64,000 bases of DNA, taken from the NCBI GenBank assembly GCA_009739215.1, contig VSJF01000004.1, positions 1,178,001 through 1,242,000 of the forward strand, given 5' to 3'. The translations under genes were made by a program, and so were the position numbers. The notes below the pieces were generated by a model that worked only from the letters and a program-made list of their open reading frames with translations, made no database searches and had not been told where the DNA came from. This DNA is from Floccularia luteovirens. Taxonomy: Eukaryota > Basidiomycota > Agaricomycetes > Agaricales > Squamanitaceae. This document shows, in pieces, positions 9,320 to 21,740 of the stretch; position 1 is the first letter of the stretch, and each line of letters starts with the position of its first letter.

Positions 9320-12208
9320 ATGCCTGCAGCTTTTTCTCGTCTTCAACTCGCAGCTGCACTGCTGGGTGTGTTCTGTGTCTGAATGTTATCTTAATAACCT
9401 CATTGACATAATACTTCGCCAGAGTATGACAATGATCCTGATAATCCTGACGCTCCTCGTCGCTCGGCAAAAGAGAGTGCAATATTTGCACATCTACGAC
9501 GTAACCCTGCTGCTCCTGTGGGGTCTCATTCACGCAAGAGTGATTACATCGGAGTGTCTCTCCCCCACGATACTACCAGTGCAGGAGGACGAGGTTCAGT
9601 ATTGGATGCTAGGGCGTTCAAGGACCTCACGAGCTTCTTTTGATGCCCTACGTAACCCTTTCAATAGAGAAACTATAATCGATGATGGCATCGACGAGCA
9701 AGACGGGGATGAATTAGAGGTTGATCTTACTTCTTGGGGCCTGGACTCTTTCATGCCGAAAGAATCTAAGAAGGGCAAGGGGAAACAAGTGGAACCAGTT
9801 GCTGACCCTCCTATCAATTCTGTCCCTACGCGCCAACCTTTCACTAGGCGTAACTCAACGTTGACCTCACCCAATCGTGCTCTAAGCACCTCTAGGTCAA
9901 TGAGTGTCGGAGGAAATTTAGACTTCTTTGGCCAGCCCATTTCAGAAAGACATCCCACCTTGAAGAATGGTGCTCGCCGCAGATCCTTTGGCTCACCTCT
10001 CGAATTGGCGGCAATGGAACCTATTGGGCCACCCTTGCAACGTCCTCGTGCTGTCTCTCAGTCATTTGCTACTTCCCCACCCACACAACCAATTCCACAA
10101 TCAATTCCTTTCCCCTCCGTCTCTGTCCGATCAGTTTCACCCGCTCCAGCTGACATGACACCCCATGAGCGTCGATATTCTATGGCAAGTATGTCGTCCA
10201 AAATTCTTATGGAAGGTATCGCGGAGGAGGACCGGATCGACCACACAACTTCTGAACCCAATCCGTTTGAGCTAAGACCACCCACACATGTTTCCCGCTT
10301 CGATCCTAAAGCCGTAGCACATGCGCGCACGATATCAAATGCGTCTATGGGCTCGCGTATGTTACTTGATAACGACGAAGTGGCTGTAGTTGAAGAACAA
10401 CCAAGACGAGAACGTCGTTATTCAACAACGTTAGATCTTCTACGACCCAAAGTCCTTGTCATGCCTAGTCCTTTGCAACAAACACAGCCTCAAACTGACA
10501 CCCCCCAACGCGACCTGAGGGTAGGAGATGGGTTTCAATTGTCGACAGATGGTCCCCCTTTACCCCCTGGTGCACGTTCTTCGCGAAAGACTTCTTTTAC
10601 TATGACACCCGGCAATCCTGACACTCCTGCTGCTTCCAATTTGTTCACCCCAAACCCTTTGCTGGATCTTTCATTGTCCCAGAAAACATTCCGGAGTACG
10701 CTCGTGTTTGGAGCCGACAACAGCAACCTTTTGCCGCGGGCAACTTTAGACGGGGAACAAATACAGCTGGATCCATCAATCAAAATTGAAGATATCCCGG
10801 ACCCTGCTTTAGAAGAACTCCCCTCCAAGCAATCTCGACCGGCAGGTAAATTATACGGAAAGAGTCTGATTGACGATCTAGAAAACCGTAAAGCCCAGAT
10901 GCGAAACAAACAACGGTATGTTGTATACATGGCTATTCACAAAAGTGACAAATTAAAATCTCGCATGTCAGTGTTTTCACTGGAGATGACCGACCTTCAA
11001 TGATGGCTAGAAACCAGCAGCGCTCTAGTACCCTGCTTGATCCTGCTTCTTTGCATGTCCGTCCAGGAGCTGAGCGAATGAGCTCTTATGGTTCCAGCGG
11101 TCAGAGATCAGCGTTGCAACAGCGCGGCTCTCTCTATGCGAAGCCATTGTTAACCTTTGAAGATGATGACAGACTCCCCCAACCTGTCCCTCCCGGTCGT
11201 TTGCCAAGTAGTCGCTCTGTCTTTGGTGTTGACACATTATGGGAAAGAGAGATGGCCAAATTACGAGAAATACAAGCCCAGGAACATATTGTGGAAGAAG
11301 AAAGGAGAAATAATGAGGTATATGATGATAAAGGGAAAGATAGGAAGAAAAAACGCAAGGGAAAAGGTAAAGGGAAGGACAAGAATAGACTCGACATACC
11401 AGAAACGAATATGTCGACATCACCTATAATTATTCCAGCAGAACCTCCAATGTTACCTGACATCAAAAGGGCCCCAAGAAGGGTGCCCGCTGCAAATCAG
11501 AATAGCGACGGGACTGATAGTGGAGATAGCGACGCTGAACCCACTGCAAATCGTGCACCACAATCGGACACATGGCATGTTTACTCATCAGATGAAGAAG
11601 GAAAAGGCCCGCGTCGTACAACAGGAGTTGGACTTCGTTACCCCAAGCCTCGTATTGTGTCCAACGTTGCTAGTCCCGACAGTGACGAAGATGTGCCTCT
11701 GGCAGTTGCCCTTAATAGAATTACCCAACCGTCCGTTCCCTCTCCTGCAGTTGATCCTGACTCTGAGGACGAAGAAAAACCTCTAGCAGCACTGTTGCAT
11801 AAAACAAAATCGACGACCTCCAACCTTTTAACTCCTGCCATCAGGCGAGATGATGATGACGATGACGATCAGCCGCTTGGCCTGCGTTCGTCGCGACTCC
11901 ACATTCCTGCAGCAGATGACGATGATGATCAGCCACTGGCCTACCATCCAGAGCAGCAGCGCCGTACTCAATATCAAATGATGGCGCAACACCAACAACA
12001 GATGATGATGCAAACGCAGCTACAAAGTAGTATGTTCTTCTCCCCTCCTGTAATGGGGCCAGGATTCTTCTCTCCACCTATGATGAATCCTATGATGGCT
12101 ATGCAACCGCCTATGCCAATACCTTCTCCGCCACCTATACGCGATGAAGCTAAATTTGGGCGGGTGGATAGATGGAGGCGAGGAGTGGCTGTTGAAGGTA
12201 ATGAATGA
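9320..12208 (+). CDS. disordered basidiomycete protein with acidic-PL repeats
   Basis: Large, mostly disordered protein of a type I associate with basidiomycete genomes; no catalytic domain and no known function. It starts MPAAFSRLQLAAALL, and after an intron near 9367-9421 continues EYDNDPDNPDAPRRSAKES and VLDARAFKDLTSFF. The conserved frame then hits TGA (about 9638) and continues in +1 as DALRNPFNRE...DGIDEQDGDELEVDLTSWGLDSF, as if one T of TTTT were extra. Ser/Pro-rich segments carry repeated RRYS(M/T) and SMSS/SMGSR(M)L motifs. A 10917-10973 intron precedes VFTGDDRPSMMARNQQRSS. The C-terminal third has a coiled-coil-like segment (WEREMAKLREIQAQEHIVEE), a Lys-rich stretch and four acidic blocks each followed by PLA/PLG, then Gln/Met/Pro-rich sequence. 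Possibly regulatory or scaffolding; this is inference. Confidence 0.75.
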
Positions 12209-12339
12209 GTAACTCGGAATTAGTATCACACCCAGGTTGAGGACATTTCATAGTATAGAAGGTCATTCATGCAATTCAGTGATAATATTGGAGGTATCGT
12301 ACTAGAACTTTAAGATTATAGTTAATAAGATTGATAATG

Positions 12340-15300
12340 CTAAGATGGATTGGTGATCCATAGTTTGCGCTTCGGTACAGTCACAATTGATACATCACGT
12401 CTCTCCATCTCTTCCTCGATCATTCTCTGTCTCGTATCGTCATCAAGGGTATCTTCTTCCTCTGTCTCCGTTCCCCGGGGAGGACTGGATAGTTCATCAG
12501 CTACCAGAGGATATGTTGTTCGATATAGAGGTTGGTGGTGGATATAGGGGCCTTGTCCTACTATAACAGGTTCTATTGGCGTCTCGGTATGCATTGCTGA
12601 AGGTGGGTTCCAATCCCTCAGACTTGGATTTGAACCGGCCCAGGAGAAAGACAATGACAGAGTATTCGGTAGGTCGGTACCATGCACACTAAGAACAAGC
12701 CAATATAGTACAGTACTGTCCAAACCAGAAATGCATAAAAGAATCCCCGCGCCTGCGACCAAAGGGCAACAAGCGAAACGATACATAGCCCAAGTAAGGA
12801 CACTTGGAACAGAAGGTGCACCACCGCATGACGCATGCCTGGGAATTTTGCATTGATTATGTGCTTTGGAGGTGATGACGCTGGAGCTGCCGGAGCATGA
12901 TTTTCAGCCACTCCTGAGAACTGCGCGTTGTGAGCTTGGGTGAGTGCGTAGTCAAGTTCTCCCTATATTGAGTCAGCATGATTTTATATGAAGGTGGGTG
13001 TTTGACTGACCACTGCATTCAAGCTTCTCCGTCTCAAAAGCCAGTCAATTTCTCCGAGACTACGGGAGGGAAGATGTCCATCAACTAGGGGTGTGCTCAT
13101 ATTTAAGTTTCCACTTAGATGCCGGGAACGAGGTGGGCGATTCACGACTTCAAATCCTCGTTGATGTGGAGTAGAAGTAACGGATTCGCTGTCGGTGGAC
13201 ATGGCTCCCTCTAGACTTCTCCTCCACATGCCAGAAGGTCCCCAAGATGAAGTCCGAGGACGAGGAGATGATGGCGGTGAGTTATTCTGGATACTGTATG
13301 GTGTACTCCCATCGGATCCATGACTAGGGTTCAGTTTTTCTTTATCAACTGGTGAGTCAGAATTCTCTCTCAGTGCACCACCACGAGCATCAACCCTCCG
13401 AGCTTGATGATAGTTTAGGGCCCATGTCATGACAGCTAGGAGAGGGACCAGTCCGTAGAGACTTAGAAAAAAATGCCAATCCAACTATTCCATGAGCGGT
13501 CGATAGATCATTGGGTGGTTGCGATGGTTGCTTTGCTGAAAGAGTGGCAAAGGATAATGCGATGCTAGCAAGCCCTATACCATAAGCGGCAAAAGAAGAG
13601 ATGACGCCAGTGAATACCAAGCCTGTATGTTGGCTGGGAGCAAATATCCCAGAGGTAAACGGGGTTGTGAAACGAAATATTAGGACAAGAGGTAATAGAA
13701 TTGCGATAGACAATGGAGAGAAGACTTTGTGGAGGACTGATGTGTCGAGTGAAGATGAGAACGAATGTGGTGATCCCGACGGTCCCGAAGTTGGTGACGT
13801 AGTGGATAGTGGTATAGTACCCGTCGTGGTGGATGTTATATTGGGCACTGCGATCATTGATGCACACTTTGGAAGGTAATCAATATGGACGCCAGATCCG
13901 TCAGCATCGGTACCGGTTTGGAGTTGTCCATTACCGAAACCACTCCAGGTTGAGTTTGACGAGGTGATCAGCCCCTGTGTATGTTCTGAGCAACCACACC
14001 TCTGAAAGGTACTTTCCAGACGCGTCTCGACCGCCAAATACCTGTAACAAAGATCAGGTCAGTTGTTGGTGTTGGGTAAAAAAGAAGTAAATTACAATGA
14101 TATCAGAGGATTGATTACGGGACGAACCAACAAGACTCATTGGATATGAAAATGCAATAGCTCCCTCTCGAGGACTTGGAAACAAGGCTTTCCCAGACGC
14201 ATCGGGGTCACCAGCAGGTAATATTCTGCTCCATGTCCCTGTGTTAGGTGTCAAGGACTGCCTACAATGTGGTCAGACAGCGTTAGTTTAAATCCCAGCA
14301 GAAACTTACTACTTCTCCCTTTTTTGATCCTCCGTCATCTTCCCAAAGAGATTGGTTGAACGTCCCAAGCAAAAGAAAAACCTGGGATGAATAGGCTGAG
14401 GAGAAGGAATTATGGTTAGGAGTAACAATAGGCCCGAATCGTGGTGCAGGACAACCGCCCGGAGAAATTGTGCTTCGAGAAGAAGTATCAATAACATATG
14501 AATCCTGCTCGGCACATGCATTTCCTTGGGAAGATGCAGTCTTACAGCCTCCTGCTGATATGATGCGTTGTGATAATACTGTCCCGCCTTCATTAACTTT
14601 GGCAGGCAAGCTACCGATGGAGACATGATCCCAGCTTCCTGTCGCACTGTCGGGCAAATTCGATGACAATGTCCCAGACATATTCAATCTCCAAATATCA
14701 GATAGGGGATTAATGAACGTCCCATTATATCCTCCAGCCAGATATAGAGTATTGTTGAGACCAGGAGAAGCTGGATCTTGGAAAAAAGGTGTTTGGACGT
14801 CAATGCCCCCTGATGCACCCCATCGAGGCGAAGGTCCTCCAGGAGATATCGCCACTTCCGACCAGAATTGGTTGATGAAGTCGTACTCCTAAGCTGTAAT
14901 CAACAATAGCAAGGCCAATCGATGGAGAAATGTTACCCAGACGTCTGACAAAGCCGTCCCATTTCCTCCTTTACCGCCGATGATTACGAAACCACGTCGA
15001 CTTGGATGTGTGAGAGCAATCAGATATATAAGAACAACACTCACCTGCTTGCTGCAAAATCTACTCCAGATATAGCGGCACTCCTTGCAGGCGGACTCCG
15101 TGCAAGGTTGTCGGGTGGTGTAGGGTTCAGCCATTGTAGAGTGTCAAGCTTCAAGCTGTCTGTAATGAGATGACAGAAAAGAGAGTGTATGCGTGAAATA
15201 TGCTTACAGATAGGTTTGTGACTGAGGGAAACCATTCTCCGATTCTCCTCCAAATATGATGAGAGAACGACTGCCACGCGGGTCAACATAACAAAGGACA

Positions 15301-15502
15301 TCTGAATACTAGGTGCAAACCTTGTCTCATCGTAGCCAATTGCAGCATCCTTGAGAGGGGGAGGGCGTGAAGAGCCTTGCAATAGGTTAGATAGGTTGAT
15401 CCATTGCAGGGGAGGTACAGGGGTGTTTGTGGAAATAATTTGAGAGTTGGCAATGAAGACACAAGAGAAAAGAAAAGATAGAAAAGCAAAGGCCATAAGC
15501 AT
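12340..15502 (-). CDS. Kelch-repeat (galactose oxidase-like propeller) multi-pass membrane protein
   Basis: Secretory-pathway or surface membrane protein. It starts MLMAFAFLSFLFSCVFIANS, a signal peptide; the second Met (15496) is an alternative start. The luminal part is a Kelch propeller: RSLIIFGGESENGFPQSQTY, GFVIIGGKGGNGTALSDVW, TLYLAGGYNGTFINPLSDIW and FGGRDASGKYLSEVW. The C-terminal half has several hydrophobic helices (IAILLPLVLIFRF, GVISSFAAYGIGLASIALSF, LSLYGLVPLLAVMTWALNYH, VVHLLFQVSLLGLCIVSLVAL, FFYAFLVWTVLYYIGLFLV) and an acidic tail ending WITNPS. At 13467-13473 a run of seven A (T on the coding strand) breaks the frame inside a helix: AHGIVGLAFF continues as LSLYGLVPLL only in +1. 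The join near 12620-12685 is best explained by a roughly 63-nt intron with a GTGCAT donor. Function unknown. Confidence 0.75.
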
Positions 15503-15933
15503 TAAAGGCAGTAAGGACAGGAAACGACCCCGCCAGCTGCGATGAGCTGCGTTGCAGATGAAGAAGCCTCGAGTTGGCTGTCTTGCTGTTGCTGCCTTCC
15601 GTTCCCAAGTCAGGGAATCACATCGGCCTGGTCATGCCCTTCGGCTTCTGCGTCACCGTGTCACCATTGCTTCCCTGTTTGCCCATGTAAGTTAACTCCC
15701 ACACTAAATGTCTTCTTATCATCTTATTTACTCTCAGTACTGATAAGTAGATCCAACATTGGACTATACCCATGCCTGTCCTGTCAATGTCATCAATGTT
15801 TTTCAATATATTATTTAAATATTACTATTCTAATAAACAGATCACGTGCTCCATCCCCCATAGGCAGTTCCTTGTGACCAATTACCTGCTTTGGGCTGAC
15901 TTCCAGCAACATCTTCAGCATCTGACCTTTCGA
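15503..15933. other. divergent promoter region
   Basis: About 430 bp between the Kelch gene (minus) and the orphan at 15934 (plus). It holds a CACGTG at 15843-15848; otherwise no recognisable element. A 111-codon open frame starting at 15542 (+) has biased Cys/Ser composition and no family resemblance. Confidence 0.5.
15843..15848. promoter_or_regulatory. CACGTG E-box before orphan gene
   Basis: Perfect CACGTG 86 bp before the ATG at 15934, matching the 88-bp distance seen upstream of 2743 and 33334. Predicted ligand class: H-E-R-type bHLH factor. Confidence 0.45.
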
Positions 15934-16680
15934 ATGTCCTCTTCAGTAAAGCGTGTCTTCACCGAAAATGATGCAAGGGTCTCATTCTCAACTCCAGACG
16001 CGTCCTCGCACGGTCTGTAAGTGAAACTAACCATTGTCGTGCATTTGTGGAAAAGACGCGTTTACTGATGCGAATATTCAAGTATATCTGCAGATCTAAC
16101 TGCTCAGCTCAGAGGCGTTGGCTCGCGTGTTAGAAAAAGTACCGTTCACTTCACCTATAGCTTATGGATATCAGTTTTTCATACTTTCCAAGGTGTTACA
16201 CAGGGTTACGCCACTCCCCCGTCATTTACAAAGTCCCAATCCACAGGGAATATATTTCGTTCGGCAAACGATACGCTGCGTGACGTATATGCATCAGCGC
16301 AATTTGATATTACTTATCACCCGAATTCGCCGAGAAAGAGGAGCCGCTCGGTCTCGGATCGTGGGGATGAAAGTCGTATCGGCGCTGAACCAAGTGGCAA
16401 CGACGACAACGATATGCAGCTAGATGATGAGTCTGATATGGCTAAAAGAGCACTATTTTTGTCTCGCGAGGGACGAATTGTGAAACCGCTGAGAAAGCTA
16501 CGCGAAGGGATGACGCTCTCGTTACCTAACGGGTTGCTCAGATTTTCAGATCAAAGGAAAAATCAAAACGGGGCGGTGCCAGTAATGAACGAGGAAGAAG
16601 AAGACTGGAGCCTCGATAACCCTGCATTATCAGCAATTGCGGTTCAGGATCCCTCAGAACCTGTTGTTCAACTCATGTGA
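15934..16680 (+). CDS. small disordered protein, basidiomycete orphan
   Basis: Short protein of unknown function. Exons 15934-16016, 16113-16138 and 16193-16680 join in phase to give MSSSVKRVFTENDARVSFST, GLGVGSRVRKSVTQGYATPP and FTKSQSTGNIFRSANDTLRD, followed by a basic patch (SPRKRSRSVSD), an acidic run (DDNDMQLDDESDM) and RIVKPLRKLREG. No TM, signal peptide or catalytic motif. The RSANDTLRDV block looks like the conserved core. The basic KRSRS patch could be a nuclear localisation signal. The 54-nt second intron is a multiple of three, so retention would insert residues without a stop. Confidence 0.6.
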
Positions 16681-17283
16681 TTGTCGTGACAACTAGTTCT
16701 TAGCTGTTCCGTCATAGGTTTTCTCGTTGTGGTCTGATGCCACAGCAATATAGGCCGAATTGTTCTGGAGGAGTTTGCGTGGCTATTGTTTAGAATACAT
16801 CTATTCGGTGAAGCATTGAAGGACATTAGTTGAGGGACCTGTAGCACCCACTTTCCTGGTGGGGATTATGATCGCAACTTGGATCGCCCTTGTCCTGAAG
16901 GATATTCAAAATTGAAATGCAAACTCGTGGGTGCGTCTCGTAGTGGAATTACCTATCCCCATATCCTTTTCCCCGAACTAGGACTCCCATCAATATTATC
17001 CCAAAAATATTTTTTTCTGATATCGCTTAATGCCGTGTCTGTATAGCTTCTCCCTACACAGACTGAGAGGGCGGGTCAAATATTACAGACTCACTGAAAC
17101 AATACACAAATTGGGCAAGAGTTATAATCCTAAGAATATCAAGCGAGATCTCATTTCAGATCGTGGTTTTCCAACACTGTATCCCTGCCTTAGTGGTTAC
17201 TCGCGCACTTTAAATTTATGTTTCCTCTTTAAAGGTGAACATGGTGGGCCCCCCGGATTACAACCCTGCCACCGAAGGAGAGC
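16681..17283. other. intergenic, no gene seen
   Basis: About 600 bp between two plus-strand genes. A small CCCAC...GTGGG hairpin sits near 16848-16863. No ORF with family resemblance and no tRNA-like fold found. Confidence 0.4.
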
Positions 17284-19193
17284 ATGCCAAGAATGAGTTC
17301 CCCCTCTTCCTCTTATCATCGACGACCCCAACCTGGACACTACAAATATCCCTCATCCCCTCGGTGAGTACACCGTCTTTGACAAGTCAAATTTTGTGAC
17401 AAAGCTACACCCTCCTTTGTCTTTTTCTTTGTTGTTCACTCTTTATCTGACATGACTTTGCACCTCTATCACAGGCCATCAAGCAGATTTAAAGGTAAAA
17501 CTCATACACTCCTTTTGAGATATCATATCTGAATGATCCCCCTACCTACAGCTTCTTCTGTATATTCCGATGACCAAGGATATTCCTCTGATGAGCCAAT
17601 GGATCGGGTGGAGGCTGAAGAGATGTCTTACCGGCGACCTTTGGAGTCCAGGTGCTTTATACACGTGTAATCAACGATATTTCCCTTCTAACCATACTGT
17701 CAGACATCGCTCCTCGTCATACGAAAGCGAAAATAGTCTAATAACAGAAGATCGCTCTCTGCCTTCGTTTCAAGAAGTCATCAAAGGACTTGACAAGTGA
17801 TTTCCTTTGTTCCACACCAGGGATGCTTGACTAACTGGGAAAAAAAACAGAGAACACATAAACCTGACACCCCAGGAAGTGCAACGAGTTACTCATTGGC
17901 AACGCATTCTTCATCCATCCCCAGCAGCCCCCTCTCTTTCAGTTTTCAATTGCCCAAATGCAACTTATGCATGGCCTAACCTGCAACCCGCCTCGCACAT
18001 GAAGCATGAACCGGTGATATATGTGGATTATACACGCTCCAAATCTCGAGCATACCGTGCCACTACTCCCAACGCCACACAAGAACCACCATTGACTCAT
18101 CGTAGAGACTCTCGCTCGCACGAATCCTCAAGAGCTCCCTCCTTTCCCCTCAGACCATCAATGGATGACGAGCCAACGACACGCAAGCACAGGATTTCAT
18201 CTATCCTCCGGTGAGTGCTAATGCAACCATTTCGTGATCGATCTTGACAAACATTGCAGCTATAGAGAGCCCGAAGAAGCGAGTCTCATGTACAAGGTGT
18301 CTGCAGCAAGCTCAACGTAAATATGTTGATATTTCATCCTTGCCACACATTTGCTGAAGTTGAAATTAGAAGCATGTCTCATAAACAAGGGCAACATCGT
18401 CTTCCTCCAATCAAAGCTATGTGTGATGATGATAGTATGGACTTGGAGGATGATGATAGTTTGTTGGGACACGAGCCGTCGCGATCAGAGTCAAATTCCT
18501 ATCACGCTAGTATACCAACAGATCCTAGAAGCTCCTCTTCAGCGAGATCTAGGGCTAGCAGTGCGTCCTGCAGTGGTCGGGATATCTCTGGTCTTGCCAA
18601 AGGTTCTTCAGATAGTGGTCGGAGCCAGAACTGGCAAGATTACGCCCGCAAAGCTGTGGACCAAGAGGGAAACACCATATTTGAGTGTCTATGGATGAAT
18701 CAGGAGGGCGATGAGAGTACTGTTTGTGGTTATGCACAGAAAAAACAACTAGTCAAGCGGCACGTAGAGACTACACATCTTCATATCAAGTCAGTAGAAC
18801 TCCCATTTAGTCTTACGAACACTGACGCCTTTATTTCAATTAATCCAGACGCTTCATCTGTCCTATGTGCCACAAGCCTTTCCCTCAGGTAAGATAAGTT
18901 CTTTGTTCACCTGACCATGGATTGAAACGTTTTTGTCTTAGAAAACATCCCTGAACATTCATATATCTGGGCAGTGAGTGAACGCATGTCAAGATGCTCC
19001 TGAACTCATGCTAATGTGGTAATAATTTAGTACTGGTGAAAAACCGCACGTGTGCGCATTCAATTGTGGCATGTCTTTCAAAGATCCAGCCAGGAAGCAT
19101 AAACACGAGAAGGATGTTCACAATAAGATCTCAAAGAAACGCAAGGAGAAACCAAAGGTAGCTAGACCGAAAGCCACAAACCTAGGAGAGTAG
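17284..19193 (+). CDS. C2H2 zinc-finger transcription factor
   Basis: Probable DNA-binding regulator. The start MPRMSSPSSSYHRRPQPGHY is at 17284 (a Met three codons later is possible). The N-terminal two thirds is Ser/Pro/Arg-rich and disordered, with LDKEHINLTPQEVQRVTHWQ as the only structured-looking segment. The C-terminus holds three zinc-finger units: FECLWMNQ...CGYAQKKQLVKRHVETTH, FICPMCHKPFPQKTSLNIH...H (bridged by GHTGEKP) and HVCAFNCGMSFKDPARKHKHEKDVH. A basic tail (KISKKRKEKPK) follows. About eight short introns, two of them inside the finger region. The HTGEKP linker is the classical C2H2 linker. Target genes unknown. Confidence 0.8.
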
Positions 19194-20702
19194 TATTGCT
19201 TTATCAAAGTGACTACGTGTTTTTATTTGCTGTGCAATCACAGTGTTTAATTTATTTCACCATGTTTTACGCATAGTTTTCGGGGCAGTTGTATTATCAA
19301 CAGAATTATTTAACATTTATAAGAATATACAGCTCGTGTTCTATTCGCCATAATATACAGACGGAGGAAACGAGGTGATATTGCTATTCTTAACATATCA
19401 ATGTTCTCATGATCAAATCAAGAGGATTATAAAGAGATCAATTTACCCCCTCGTGGAGAATAATAATGGAGGTAATTATCACCTCGGCAGAGTTCTTTGA
19501 ATGCCATCCGTGGAGATTAATTTATTTCCTTTCAGATCAATTTTTACCCAGAACAAGAAGGTCCCTGCCGATCGTGGTGATATGTGAGCTGAGCATGACT
19601 ACTTCCAAGTCAGAATGCCTCATTGTCCTGTATTTTGCTACCCTGGAACTACTAAGACCTGTCCCCAAAAATCGGTCGTATTGCAAGGCCATGCTTTTGA
19701 AGTCCTGACGATGAACAACATCGATCATTTATAAGAATTGTTACCGAAGCTATTAATTTTGCCACAGCCAGTGGGGCGCATCATGTAACTTCGCGCCATC
19801 GCTACACTATTCAGGGAGAGAACCCAACGGATCGACCGATAACCTAAAATAAAACGTCCAACACTTACGTTGGAGACGAAACTTTGCAAAAATTGCACAC
19901 GTCGGATCGCACGTCCGGATATCCCGTCGGGAGTTCCAACGGATATATGACTTTGATCAAAGGCTCGGAGTGATATCCTAATTCGGGTAATTGAACTATT
20001 GTTATGTCACACAATGTGACTGTTTAGGGACAATGGAAGATTTATTTAAGGAATTTGATGCAATATGGAACAAAATATTGTCTAATTATACGGGAAAGTT
20101 CAAAATTAACTGGGCGGTCATTCGAAACTCTGACTAAAGACGACTGTTCTGCAATGCACACGGCCCCAGATTCAGAAGGAGTTAGCAATGCCGACGGACC
20201 AATCTTTGCTAGCCAAAACGGTTATCGTTATCAATGAGGATCAGGAAAGTACAAAGTTGGCCACAGTTAATATAATATCATGATCCCAGCGAATGAATAA
20301 AATAGGCTGGGTCACCATGCAAACCATCAATTACGAACAATACGCACTGCATATCTCGGTACAATACAATAGAATTGAGAAGATAACCTATGTAGAGCAG
20401 GGGTACTGAGTGCACATATGTAATGATACATCATTGCATCCTCGGGCAGTGACACTGTTACACTTGTTACCTTGCTACAATGTCACAAAAGGAAGGTGTA
20501 TCGGATCAAGCCATTTGATTGATCGAGGCCAAAAGGGTTAACGCTGGTTTGAAACCGAGCAAAACATTGGAAAACTTAGCGCTCCGAAACAGCGCCCAAA
20601 CAGTAACGCGATGCCTTCCAAGGAGGTGCAACTTCCTGTGTCTCCGCACATAGTAAACATATCTCCCTCGACATGCCACGATCTTTCTTTGTTCAAAGGT
20701 AA
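19194..20702. other. 1.5-kb intergenic region, no gene seen
   Basis: AT-rich with several short open frames (for example 19466-19708) that lack resemblance and have stop-dense neighbours. I see no terminal repeats, target-site duplications or tRNA. An ATG at 20673 followed by a good donor (AAAG/GTAAAT) may be a first exon of the next gene, but its phase does not fit. Confidence 0.4.
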
Positions 20703-21383
20703 ATGCAATCATATATATATGTATCATATACCTATGTTCCTTCAGAAATTCTCAAGGAATACAGACGTTTGGATGATACAATTGGCATGAGATTGAATAG
20801 GGCTAATGCAACAATGCGAGACAAACAACGTATTAATGATATGCCTGACTCGGGGAACATACAGGATCAGGCCTGCGCTCATTTTTGGCGGGAGCTTGTA
20901 GGTCAGTTACTCAGTGCTATTTGAACTCGATAAGTTTATTTATTGTGGGTTTTTGTTCATTATATCTTTACAGGAAACTGGGACCGTCGCACGCAACTAG
21001 TTAACTATTGCTCTTCCGTGGTTAATCAATCGTTGAAAGAGAAAAAGATCGCTCTTGAAAATCATTCTGATGATCCCGCTGCCAAAAGGGCTGTACAAGC
21101 TGAGATATTTGCAGCTGAAGTGAAGGTAGTCCGCCCTCGTATGTTTCTCATGTAATTCAAATCTTAATCTTTATTCTTTCCTACCTATAGCGAAACCAAG
21201 TCCAAAATGAATTGACTGTCGAAAATATCGTCAGGAAAAGATCACTTGAAGGTGCAGTCTTGCGTTAAGCATAAATAACAGCCATCTCTAAAACATTGTG
21301 CAGCTTTTCGATCCAGATGTCAGTATTTTGTTCCTCCTGTAGATGATCCAGCTCGCAAATTATGGGAGTCAACATCACGGTGA
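20703..21383 (+). CDS. MIX23: MIX23 / caffeine-induced death protein 2 family
   Basis: Small mitochondrial intermembrane-space-type protein of the MIX23 (CCDC58; fungal CID2) family, linked to protein import. Conserved blocks: ILKEYRRLDDTIGMRLNRA, ACAHFWRELVGNWDRRTQLV ending in NYC, RNQVQNELTVENIVRKRSLE and AFRSRCQYFVPPV. Cysteines in ACAHFW, NYC and SRC match the conserved positions. Introns after ELVG, VK and SLE join in phase. The start is uncertain: ATG 20703 gives an unspliced MQSYIYVSYTYVPSEILKEY, whereas an exon at 20673-20698 (MPRSFFVQ) has a good donor but ends in the wrong phase, off by one base. The C-terminus KLWESTSR is at the family's usual length. Confidence 0.85.
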
Positions 21384-21740
21384 CAACTTCTACCGACTGG
21401 TGCGCGTGACCGGCCAGCGTTTATGACCTTTTGGCAATTTACTCAACAATACATGAACACCAACCAAGCAAGACATCTGTCTAGGCTTTTGAAGGCCACC
21501 GTTCAATGGATTCTACCAACATATTAAAATACTGTATCCAGTATTGCTCTACGAATTCCGGAAAAGCAGAATTTTTCAGTAGTATGATTACGTCAACGCG
21601 TTATACATTGTGTAATGTGCGAAACTTTGTCGCAATCGTTGCAATCGGTTTGGTGCTGCTTCTCAGCCGGAAATGATCCACCTCCTTTCTTCGTTGGAAC
21701 TAAACTCCAACCTCGCACCTAATCACCAAACCACAAAGAA
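21384..21740. other. intergenic, no gene seen
   Basis: About 360 bp between MIX23 and the GILT gene; no open frame or motif that I can support. Confidence 0.4.

Noticed and set aside
12620..12645. tRNA-like T-arm (GGTTCAAATCC on the minus strand)
   Set aside because: Flanking bases do not form the 5-bp T stem and no D or anticodon arm is found upstream; it lies in a Kelch-gene intron.
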